Positions 39,901 through 52,100 of a DNA stretch of 64,000 bases are shown piece after piece. The stretch comes from Sacculina carcini (lineage: Eukaryota; Arthropoda; Thecostraca; Sacculinidae), in NCBI GenBank assembly GCA_916048095.2, contig OU696570.1, forward strand, positions 7,630,928-7,694,927, read 5' to 3'. The notes beneath the pieces were generated by a model. That model made no database searches. It was not told where the DNA came from and saw only the letters and a list, made by a program, of their open reading frames with translations. A program made the position numbers and the translations under genes. Position 1 is the first letter of the stretch; every line of letters starts with the position of its first letter.

Positions 39901-41799
39901 TTGTCCATGTCGGCTAACGTGATCAAAATGCACCGTAAATCTGCAGTTTCTATGTCTGAAATATGCCCAAGAAAATACTCATTTTGTGCACCAGCATCCC
40001 TAGGAGCGAGAACACAAGACGTTTTCTTCCAATCGGCGTCCGGTAGCTTACCGCGTGCTGCACACACGTGCACTCCGCCCATTGTGACGCTACCCTCCGC
40101 AGACAGGCTGACTCCTCCCAGAGCTGAAATGCCGGTCATCCCCAATATCACGTCAACATCCAGCAAAAGTTGGTCCGCCACGAACATTTCCAGCTGAACT
40201 GCGGCACCGTCGCTGGTACTCGCACTGACAGTGGTGGTCCCTCTGCATGTCATACTTCCGCCACCCAATGTGACAAGGCTGACACATCCAGCCTTCCAGC
40301 CGCGACATCTAGATCGACGGACCAACGTGTCGGTGCAAACAGTATCCACTGGGCATCAACACAGCCTCCCGTCAATAGTCAGCATGACAACTGGGAGGGC
40401 GCCAGCACACATTAATGACCGGGAGCGGACGCTGGCGCTGACGCACCGCTCCTTGTGGCGCTTCCCCGCTTGGGACACGACCTGGCATAATTTCGTTTTA
40501 CCCACAGTTCCAACAAATCAACCGATTCTGCCTTCCACGATGTTGTAAGCCAGGCGAAGAAACTGGGACACGTTCGTCTTTTCGTCCGGTGGTTGCAGCT
40601 GCACAGCCCACTGTGAAAATTTGTGGTGTTCGTTGGTCACTCAGCACAGCACGCGCCCTCGCAAGGACATCTTCAGTGGTCAACAACTCGGCTCTGGCAC
40701 CAGCACGAATTGTATGACGCACGCCATAAGGCAGACCGCTCACAAAAGCACAGCATAGCGTGCCCTATGCAACACCGCCAAATAAGGTCGCCAGCCGCCG
40801 CAGATCTGCCAGAAAAACGTCTGGCGACTCGTCAGTTCTCAGGAGACGCGCGGTGAATGCTTCATAAGCAGCGAACATGTCCAGGCCGAATGCCGAAAAC
40901 AAGCGGTTCCGCACGGCGTCAGCATTGCCCCTTTGTTCAGGCGGCATTTCCGACCACACAGAAAAGGCCCCACCAGTTAGTCGCTGAGGCACCACCGATA
41001 TCACAGGAACTCCTCGCAGCTGGCACAGCAGATTACACCGCGACCACCACTCCACGATATCACCTGTCCCGTCGTACTCAGGCATGACGCGGACGTCAAG
41101 TGGCTGATCATGTCGCTCGTCGCCAGTCATCTTTACATTTGGATTCATGTTGAGCTGAAATAGCTTGTAAGGTCAAATGCACAGAAAAAATGTTCGTGTA
41201 CTCGCACAAACACGCAAGCACACAGACCAGAACACAGAACACATACTAATATCACAATGCACAAATATGTATCACAATGCTCTCGGTGAGAAACTAAACA
41301 TATCTCACGCCGCATCTCCTCAGTACTCAACGCACGAAATCAACACTCGCTGTGACAGCACGACCAACACGCGCAACAGCGTCCCAAGTGGCACTGCCAA
41401 AAATACACCCGCACGAACACCTCCTCCGCTTTGTCCTCGCGTCGGTAACACTACCATGACCTTGACCATGACGGCTACCATGACCTTGACACGACCGCAA
41501 ACGCGCGCACGCGCGCGCTCAGGTCCACAAACCCGTGCTGCACACAACAAGAACGTCATCAACGAACTTCTAGTGAATAGGAAAAATTGTCCTTCCTCAT
41601 GTAGCGACCGAGTCCAGTCCATAACTGCGCCATAACTACAACCACTAGATGGCGCCATGTGCACATATTCCCTGTTTGTATGTGCGATTTTCGACCTTAT
41701 GGACTCTCACAGTGCGATTGCGTGCACCTGATAACACGATATACATAAAACGTGTTCCGTGTATATTTATCTAAATATATAAAAGAGATCCTCTGTGTG

Positions 41800-41839
<40 letters not shown>

Positions 41840-44800
41840 CCACCCTTCTTGGTCCATTTTCTATCAGCTGCTTCTCAACCATCACTTGGTGTACCCGCTA
41901 AGAACTTATACCATCATGCTTGAAATTTTCTTTTCTACACTGTAGGCTAAATTTTTAATTTAATTTTAAAAATAAAACCGAACAAAGTTATAGCGGTGAA
42001 AAGACAAAATGAACACTGCAATCCGAAATTTTTGGTCAATATTCTGAAGGCTACTCCTTTTAAACCAGCAATGGTACAACTATACAAATTATAACACTGT
42101 GTAGAAAATTTTGTGTCCTACTCAACAAACTATAATTCATACCCAAAAATTGAATATAAAACATGTAAAATTGAAATAAATTCAATCTACATTCAAAATT
42201 TTATTTAAACTCCACGTGTCCGATTTTCTATAGTTTTTTCTCTATTTTTCAAAAACTAATTATCACACATATAAATAAATAATACCATCATGCTGGGAAG
42301 TTTGTTTTCTACAACACGGTATAATTTTTTATTTTCCAAAGTGTATTAAAAAAGTTACGGCGGTGTGAAGTGTAAATGACAAAGTCAGAAAGGCCAAATT
42401 AGCACAAAAAACGTGAATATTATGGTCAATATTCCGCTATCTATTTATCATAAAGCAGCAACGGTACAGCTATAAAAATAATACTATTGTGTAGATAATT
42501 TTGTGTTCTACAAGAAAAGTCATAACTTAGACCCACAAATGATACAAAAAATGTGTAAAACTGGCCAAATTCTAAAATACATCCAAAATTACACTTGAAC
42601 ACCGGGTGACTAAAATTAATTCATTTTTCTACTCATTTCTCAAGAACTATTTGTCACATATTAAAATAAATTATACCATCGTGCTAGAAATTATGTTTTC
42701 TACAATACGGTATAATATTGAATTTTCCAAAGTGTATCTGAAGGAAGTTACGGCGGTGTAAAGTCAAAATGTCATGTTGCCAATTTGACAGCTATTATGC
42801 GCACTTGCGCATAATAGCGCATAATGCGAATAATAAAAATATAGAAATTTAGACTTTTTTATGGGTTTACTCCACTCTTTTTCAATTTAAATCCCTTTTC
42901 TCTAATGAATTGAATACAAATTTAATAATATGAACTGTTCCGCACGACGGGCGGGTTTACATGCTAGAATTTTCATTGTTTGTTACGTGTTTGTGCTCTG
43001 AATTATTCCGCACAATGGGTGGGTTTATATATGAGGCGGGTTGAGGGAAAATATTAATTCAAAATAAAAATAAAAGTATTCACACTTGGACTTTTCTATT
43101 AAGTAAGACACATATGAGTTTTCATTTTCTTTTTTAATTTGGAATATTTTTATGAATATGAATTTTTATTAATATAAATTCCATTTTATGAATTCCTCCG
43201 CACAACGGGCGGGTTTTAATGCTAGTTAATTATAAAATTGGTCCGTGTATGCTACATTGTATTGATATTGCTGTAACTAACCAGCAGAAGAAAATATCAC
43301 TTCACACAGGACACAACACAATCCACACTCTTCGCACAATAATCACCCAAATTCCGCCCAAATCAAGGGCGCCTTCCTATTAAATTTGCATCACGTGACC
43401 CTTGCCACAGATCAATGCCACCTAGACTACTAGGTGGCGTTGCACATATCCATGCACACACACGCACGCGCGTACATACACTCTGACTTTGCCATAAACG
43501 CACATACAAACACGTCACTAATATGTCCCATAAGCAAACACAAGCAAGCGCACACTCGCACAATCTCAAGCACACGCGCACACATTCTCAACTTCACACA
43601 TTCACACACACATACACAGTACAAGTAATGCATCTAACAATCCAACAAGTAATGCATCTAACAATCTAGCAAGTAATGTATATGGATTATATATTACAAT
43701 TGATATATGTACACGCTTAGAATCATGGTCGCTGCGCTACGTGTGATATTCCTATGTGCGTACATGTACATCATGTGCGTACATTTCTATGTGTGTCTTG
43801 TACATCATCTATATTTAGCATTGTACCCTGCATTAGGTCATTAGGCCCACACAGGGTAACTTGGTGGTTTGTTACGTCTAGTCAGTCGGACATTGCGAAG
43901 TGTAGTGAATGCAGTGACATGTGAAAGTGTTGTGCTATCCTTCACTTTTCGATGCGTAATATGTGGTAGTTTACGCTGGTATCTCCGGTTTTACCAGTAT
44001 TGCACTCCACGGACCCGTCTGTTCCTTCATTCTTGCCTCTCTCCCCTTGGCTCAGACAACGCCACTTAGACTATTATCTGCTTAGTGGTGTTTGTATTGT
44101 ATTGTCTAGAATTGTATTTTATCTCCAAATACAATTATAAACTTCCTTGCACATAAAAATTGGATTGATGAAACACATCGTCGATCAAACTAGAATTTTT
44201 TTCAGGTGTATTTGTCCAATTTTTCCCGGTCTTAATGAAAATAAAAAATCGGGAACACTTGATCTACTTCAAATTAGAACACCTCAAATTACAGATAAGA
44301 ATTATATAAAATCGATAAATGAGAGAGAAGAAAGAGTTTGAATGCATATTGAAATATGGTACAGAATTTTCAGGGAATAAGCAAACATAAAACTGTGAAG
44401 AGATTGCGGAACAGCCTCTAATGTGCATACGAAACCTCGGGTGTAGGATGAGTATTAATATTCACTATTAGCACAACCATTTGAACAATTACACAGGGGA
44501 ACACATAATTTCTCATTTTCTTCGGCATGAGATTTTTCACACATTCTTACGTATTTTGGTCTACTTAATCCAAATCCGAACTCGGCTTAGCTCTGCATGC
44601 TCCAATTTTAATGCAATTTGGAGTTTTTGATTCAGTGGAAACCCCCAGTTTTTGGCATTGTTGTCACATTGGCACATTGTGTTTTGCTGCTAAAATGTTT
44701 AAAATATTGTTGTGTGATGGTGTAAGGTGAGAGAGAGAGAAAGAGAGTGAGAAACTGTGAGTGAGCATGTGAACATGTTAATATGCTTATGTATGTGTGA

Positions 44801-46054
44801 GGCTTTACTTATACGATTGTGTGTGTTTGCAAATTGTACATAACCTGCGACGGTGTATGTGAGTGTGTGTGTGCCCTCTAATCAGGTAGTATCAGGTCCT
44901 CAGTATCTTGATCCCCAGTATCAGGTCTTGATCCCCAGTATCAGGTCTTGCTCACCCGATACTACATGATCAACACCAAATAAACACAGTTTTGGAAAAA
45001 ATATCTTTGCCAAATGTATAATCTCATACCCATTTTTCTAAGTTTTCAAATCAAATGTATTTTGCCATTCAGAACGGAACAGAAAACATAATGACAAAAG
45101 TTCGTGATTGGCGAGGCATCAGAATCTTTAAGGGCCAGTGCTGCCTCAAAAACAAAACCATTTAAACAATACAAGAAACACATTTGTACAGGGAAATAAG
45201 ATTCATCCGAGAAGGTGGCGGTAAGGACCCATCAATGTCAATCCCAATTTAATATTGTCTTATATAATGACTGTACAATTGTTTTTTGAATTCTGACATA
45301 TTTAGTATTTTCTTCAGTGACGCCGATAATTGATTCCATAATTTTTTACCGTTGTGGAAGAAACTCAATTTTTTGCCTTTGTGCGTGTAAATGTTATTGT
45401 GAATTGTTCCCGGTGTCTCGTACTCAATGAAAACCTATCTTGCATATTCATCATCATCATTTATTTTGCCTTTCACAATACACAATTTCAGTATACAATA
45501 CAATACACAAAGGGCAGGGCATGAGAATCCGAAAGGATTGTGTAGCCCGCGATCAACATACAAACAAAACGTACAAGAACTATATAACACATAGACAAAG
45601 TGTGATATGTGGGTAAACAAGACACAGAACGTAGATAATTCGAACGTTTTACGAACAAAACATGTGGGTCGTCGGTGCTCCCATTGAGATCAACTATCAC
45701 GGCATATAAAGGGATCAGTAATGTTTCAGGAATTCTGCTTTTATATGCTTCTTGAATGCTGACATCGTGAGAGATTTTTTCAGGAAACATTGCAATCGAT
45801 TCCAAAGTTTGACACCCTGATGAAAGAAGGAAATGTTTCTTGCTCTTGTACGTGTATAGGACAGAGTAAATTTATCCGCATGTCTGTGATTCAGTACAAA
45901 CTTGCTCTGTATATTGAATTGAATTGAATTGTATTGAAATTCACATATAAGCATACGCTTTTCATGTGCATAAAAAAAAAAAAAATAAAAATAAAATAAA
46001 ATAAATAAATAGATATATATGTATATATATGTATACATATATACACATATATAC

Positions 46055-46113
<59 letters not shown>

Positions 46114-49100
46114 CATATATATATCTCTACATAGTATATATATATATATACATACACACACATACATATATATACATATATATATATATAGAAAGAAACG
46201 CGCAAATACAATAAATATAACAATATACAATTTAATGGAATTATTAATCCAACATTTATAACACCAAGAGTAATTTTTACATTAGACACATACCCTACAT
46301 ATTATAACGTCGTGTAATACACACACGATGTTCTCATGCACACATGCATCTACACATGCTCACAATATCTCTACATAGTATACACACACACACACACAAT
46401 GTACCCCTGCATACATACAATATCCATACTCACACTATATCCAGACGCTTTACACACGCAAAATACTCATGCATACATGCTCGCAATGTATCTACACCAT
46501 TCGCTCATGTACACGTGAACACATCCGACGGCAATATTAATCTGCCAATTATTACGATTAATAGACGAATCAAATGGACTTCATACTTCTCTATCTAAGA
46601 GCCATGATGTAATATTTCTCTTGAATAAATGTAATTTGAGTATCCATTTTATTCTCTTGTCGATTCTATTCCACATACCTGCTCCTACATTGTGAAAACA
46701 AAATTGTCTGTAACGTGTTCTATTAGATGATATCAAAAATTTCTCCGGATGTCGACTATTGATCTGAAATAAACATTGAAGATTGCTTGGGAGTTTGTTG
46801 TGAAAAGCTTGATAAGAGAAAACTGAGATGTTTAGGTCTCTTAGATTTTCGAGAGATAAAATTTTAAACTCCTTAAACATTGGTTTAGTGCTTTCATTTT
46901 GAGATTTATATTCAATTAATCTGATTGTTCTTTTTTGCAGCTTGAATAATGCCTGAAGGTTAGATGAATATGTGGATCCCCAGGTTTCAATACAATAGCC
47001 CAGCTGGGATTTCACCAAGCAATTATACAGTAGCAAGTAGGTTTTTTGAGTAATGAGTGGTCTAATCTTTGTTAATCTTTGTTATTCGTAGGTAATTGGT
47101 AATGAAAAGCACTAAACATTTTTGCTAGTGTGTTGAATTTGATTTGGTCACTGAATTTCAAAATGTTGAGTTTTTTGAAGAAATGTGAAGTGTTGTCATG
47201 GTAATGTGTATTGTTTATGAGTCTTATTGCTTTTCTTTGGGCAATTGAAATTGGCTCTAAATTGGATTGGTATGTGTTGCCCCATGCTTCACAGCAATAC
47301 TGCAGATGTGATTTAAAGTATGTGTTGTATAACAGCGTGTTTGTTTTTGTGTCAAATATGTGCCGTGTTTTATTGAGTATGATGTTTATTTTGCTTAATT
47401 GAGATGATACATTGTGTATGTGATGTTTCCAATTTAGTCTGCTATCAATGAAAACACCCAAAAATTTCGCTTGTTCCCTTTTTTCAATAATATTGTTTCC
47501 CAATTTTATAATCCCCTCGTGTGGATCATCTTGTAAACTGAACGATACATAGCAGGATTTTTTTACGTTTAATGTTAGCTTATTCGTTACGAGCCATTCA
47601 TTTAGCAGTGCAATTACTGAGTTTATTTTTTTGTATATTTCTACGGAATTTCTGTCTCTAAAAAACAAATTGGTGTCATCTGCAAAAACATTCATTTTAC
47701 ATATGCGTGATACGTTGAATATGTCATTTATATACAATAAAGAAATTATTTAAATTATTTATTTACAAATAAATAAATATTGCTGGGCAATTTCAAATTA
47801 TACGCCTGGTGCATTTTTATCAGAGTTGAGTATTTGACTAGGTCAATGAACTTGATTATTTTCAGCTGTTTGAAAAGAGGCGACGTGTTCTCATGATATT
47901 TTTTGTTAGAAACTAGTCTAATAGCTCTTTTCTGAGCAAGTATGATGGTTCTTAAATTGGAAACGTATGTATTGCCCCATGCTTCAATCACATACTGTAG
48001 GTATGGTTTGAACAGAGAGTCATATATTTGTTTATTTGTCATCGTGTCGAATACATACCGAGATTTGTTTAGAACAAAGTAGATTCTGCTCAGGTTAGAG
48101 TTAACCTTGTTTATTTGTTCTTTCCAATTGAGTTTATTGTCCACGACGATTCCTAGAAACTTGGTAGAGACGGCTTCCTTTATCTTTGTGTCATTAATTT
48201 TGATTTCATTTCTACTGTTGGCAGACTTCATTGAAAAATTCATGTAAGTCGATTTCTCCGTATTTATAAACAATTTATTACTGCCTAGCCATCTATGTAT
48301 CAGAGCAATATCCGTGTTTATAACATCACTAGCATTAAAACCCGCCCGATGTGCGGGGCAATTCATAAAAATATTGCAAATTAAAAATAATATGGCAAAG
48401 TCATGAAAACCTTAATCAATTAAAAGGTCTAAATTTCATTATTTTTAATTTTATTTTGACAAAATATTTTCACTCAACCCGCCTCATATTTAAACCCGCC
48501 CGACGTGAGGAATAATTCAGAACTCGAACACCATCCGTTCTGGTTCTTGAAGTCAAATCCATTAGTTTTGTATATGAATTCATTCTACACGGTGAAATTG
48601 AACGTTTTATTGCTGCCCGCGGGACATTTTTATTTCATAAAAATGAGCCATCGCTTCGTTTGCGTTTGAAGCCCCTGATAGACCAGCGAACCCTGAACCA
48701 GCGCAATTATGTCACCTCATATTCAAGCATACATACACAGACAGACAGATAATTTCTTCTTTATGTATATATATATAGCATTAAAGCCCGCCCGTTGTGC
48801 GGAGCAATTCATAACATGAAATTAATATTCAATTAATAAAAAATATGGAAAATTAAAAATGAAATAGGGTACACTCATAAAAATATTAATCAATTAAAAA
48901 TTCAAAGTTTAATTATTTTTATTTCAACAAAATATTTCCCCTCAGTCCGCCTTGGTCATTTTTACACCCGCCCGTCGTGCTGAATAATTCAGAACTCGAA
49001 CACGATCCGTTCTGGATCTTGAAGTCAAATCCATTGGTTTTGTGTATGGATTAATTCTACAGGGTAAATTGAACGTTCTATTGTCTATAGTTGCTGCTCG

Positions 49101-52100
49101 AGGAGCATTTATATTCAGAAAGAAATTACCTTTTTCTAAATGAACCATTTGAAAAAATGAACTAAAAAATGGAAACACTTTTTCTAAACCCGCCCGTCGT
49201 GCTGAACAATTCATACAATGAAATTCATATTAAATCCATAAAATATAATGAATGCAAATTGAAAAGCAAGACATGTAACCTATAGATATCTTAACCAATA
49301 GAAAAGTCTAAATGTGAATATTTTTGTTTTTATTATGACAAATATCAACCCGCTTGATATATAAGTCTGCCCGTCGTGTGGAACACAAACACGAAACAAA
49401 CAATGAAAGATGATGAAATTTTTTCATCAGAATGTTTCCAAACTATATTTATTACTTAACATAATTCCCCAACATTATTTGCTATCTTACTACTAGTACT
49501 ATCTTACTTTTACCACTATAATATTTATTGCTAAAATATATTTTTTTTCGGCTATCATTGAAACCCAATATAACCTGAGTCAAACCTACCCAACCCAACC
49601 CAACCATTCAATCTTGACCGCACTCTGCCTAGTCTGAGGTGATTCAACTCATTAGTTTGTGATCACAAAATATACTGATTCGATCATAATTTGTAATCAG
49701 AAGACTGAGATTATCTACCCCAGGGGTTCCAAACACGCGGCCCACCAATACTTTTCTCTCAAACCGCCAATATAATATCGGAATCAAACTGTAAGGCAGC
49801 TAAATTCACATTTGTTGCATAATGCGATATATTTATACACCATTTAAGTCACATTTACATTAGTGAGTCTGGATCTTGAAGTCAAGCCCGTGAGTTTTGT
49901 ATATGGATTCATTCCACACGGTAAAATTGAATGTTTGAACCGGCCCGTCGTGCGGAACAATTAATAAAACAAAAGTAATACATATTTAAATGCAAACAGC
50001 CAGTCTAATAGAAAACTATGAATTGTAAAATCTATACCAATAGAAAATTCCTGTTCTGAATTTGCCTATTCTTATTCTATTAATTGACGGCATATTATTC
50101 AGTCAACCCGCCTCATACTTAAGCCTGTCATCAGGGATAATTTCGAAATGTAAACACAAATTAACAATACAATTTTTATTATATATATGAACTTTTTTTC
50201 ATAATATTATCTCATAACTCCCGGTTAATGCTTCCACTAATGCATCATATTCATACAGTTGTTATTTTTTGGATTACACCGATATTACAGCCCTTGATAT
50301 TACAGCCGATATTATATTATGCAATCTATATTCTGCTACGTATTATTCCTAATACATATATCATCAGATCGCAAAATATATTTGAAGGTTCACATCATTC
50401 TCCACCATCATCAGTAGAATAGCTCAAGAGCTATTCTACTTTTATCGCTGGAATATTTACTGCTAGCAAAATATCATATACCTCGCTATCATTTAAGCCC
50501 ACTCTTTATAGATACATTTAAGCCCGCCCGTCGTGCGGAACAGTTCATAAAAGACAATTAATATTCAATTCATAAAAAATTCGTGCAAATTGAAAAATAA
50601 AAACAAACCCATAGAAAAGATTTAGCCAATATTAAAGTCTAAATGTGAAATTTATGTTTCAATTTAGAAAACATGTTTTTCCACAACCCGCCTCATATTT
50701 AAAGCTGCCCGTCGTGCGGAATAATTCAGAACTCAAACACGAAACAAACACAAAGAAAATTGATGAAAAACGACCAATAGAAAAAGTCAAATTTGTAAAT
50801 TCTTGTTTTAATTATTGACGATGTTTTTTCCCTCAACACTGCTCAAATTCACACCCGTCCTTCGTGTGTAGTAATTCAGAAGTGTAACACTATCAAAACA
50901 ATGTAACTTTCTGTCATCTCTATAATTCCAGATTAATGCTTCCGCTAAAACAGCAGATGCATATAGTTGGCATTGCATGATATTACAACCGGTATCCTTA
51001 TGCAGCTTGAAATTGAACCAATTAAATTACACAGTAAAATTCAGTAGTTTACTTTGTTCCCAGTAGCATTTTACCCGCCCGTCGTGCGGAAAAATTCATG
51101 TGTAAATATTGAGGACAATAAAACCTTTCTATTCAGTATAGTGTAGCATTAATTAAACTGTACGCAATATAACCATACCATCCATGCTTGGAGCTAATAT
51201 CAGCATTCTTTATTGTGATTGGGCTTCAGTGAAATTTAATCGGTGTATATTCCTGTGTAATCGCAAGTGCGCATAATAGCTGACAAATTGGCAATATGTC
51301 ATTTTGATTTTACACCGCCGTAACTTCCTACAGATACACTTTGGAAAATTAAAAATTCTACCGTATTGTAGAAAAAAAATTTCTAGCACGATGGTATAAT
51401 TTTGTTTTATGTGTAACAAATATTTACTGAGAAATAGTAGAAAAATGAATATATTTCAGTCGCCCGGTGTTCAAGTGTAATTTTGGATGTAATTGAGAAT
51501 TTTGCCAATTTTACACGTTTTTTGTATCATTTGTGGGTATAAATTATAACTTATATTGTAGAACACAAAATTCTCTACGCAGTAGTATATTCCTGTGTAA
51601 TCGCAAGTGCGTAAATTGTGATTGGACTTCAGTGAAATTATATCAGTGTATATTCATGTGTAATCGCAAGTGCGCATAATAGCTGTCAAATTGGCAACAT
51701 GAAATTTTGACTTTACACCGCCGTAACTTCCTTCAGATACACTTTGGAAAATTAGAAATTATACCGTATTGTAGAAAACAAGATTTATAGCACGATGGTA
51801 TAATTTATTTTCATGTGTAACAAATAGTTACTGAAAAATAGTAGAAAAATGAATTAATTTTAGTCGCCCGGTGTTCAAGTGTAATTTTGGATGTATTTGA
51901 GAATTTTGCCAATTTTACACTTTTTTGTATCATTTGTGGGTATAAATTATAGCTTATCTTGTAGAACACAAAATTATCTAAACAGTAGTATATTCCTGTG
52001 TAATCGCAAGTGCGCATAATAGCTGTCAAATTGGCAATATGTCCTTTTGACTTTACATCGCCGTAACTTCCTTCATATATACTTTGGAAAATTACAAATT

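Larger units (their letters stand above)
35442..41549 (-). mobile_element. Decayed Gypsy-type LTR retrotransposon with nested hAT (6.1 kb)
   Basis: The LTRs are 41166-41549 (5', 384 bp) and 35442-37376 (3', 385 bp once the nested element and its duplication are removed). On the plus strand they begin TGTAAGGTCAAATG and end GCACACAACA. AGAAC flanks both sides (35437-35441 and 41550-41554). A purine tract (AGGAGGCGG) precedes the 3' LTR on the minus strand. No clear tRNA primer site follows the 5' LTR. The LTRs differ at several percent of positions, so the element is clearly older than the one at 18.8-23.5 kb. Confidence 0.93.
43226..45059. other. Intron stretch without gene, with small tandem repeats
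   Basis: No coding similarity. It holds a CCACCTAG...CTAGGTGG palindrome (43418-43437), a tandem repeat at 43622-43680, a CA-rich tract and a tandem repeat near 44890-44950. Confidence 0.5.
45449..47776 (-). mobile_element. Middle LINE of the nest (copy 2), itself split by copy 3
   Basis: A 5'-truncated LINE that starts at the LYINDIF part of the RT. The first coding block is 47745-47083 and includes catalytic [29 protein letters not shown] and [16 protein letters not shown], ending at QLPTN. The second block is 45915-45715, [15 protein letters not shown] to FLKHY-stop. The 3' UTR ends in GGCAAAATAAATGATGATGATG at 45449. Target duplication AATAT lies at 47781-47777 and 45448-45444. Confidence 0.87.

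Noticed and set aside
41800..41840. (GTCT)n run considered as a CRISPR-like or regulatory array
   Set aside because: It is a simple microsatellite inside a Helitron 5' end; there are no spacers and the genome is eukaryotic.
43869..44069. 43.8-44.1 kb considered as a solo LTR
   Set aside because: No matching copy, no TG...CA ends with a target duplication and no promoter signal could be established.
49580..49606. CCCAACCCAACCCAACC considered as telomere-like repeat (also near 63373)
   Set aside because: Only three to four units, and the same block recurs inside both Helitron arrays, so it is part of that element.
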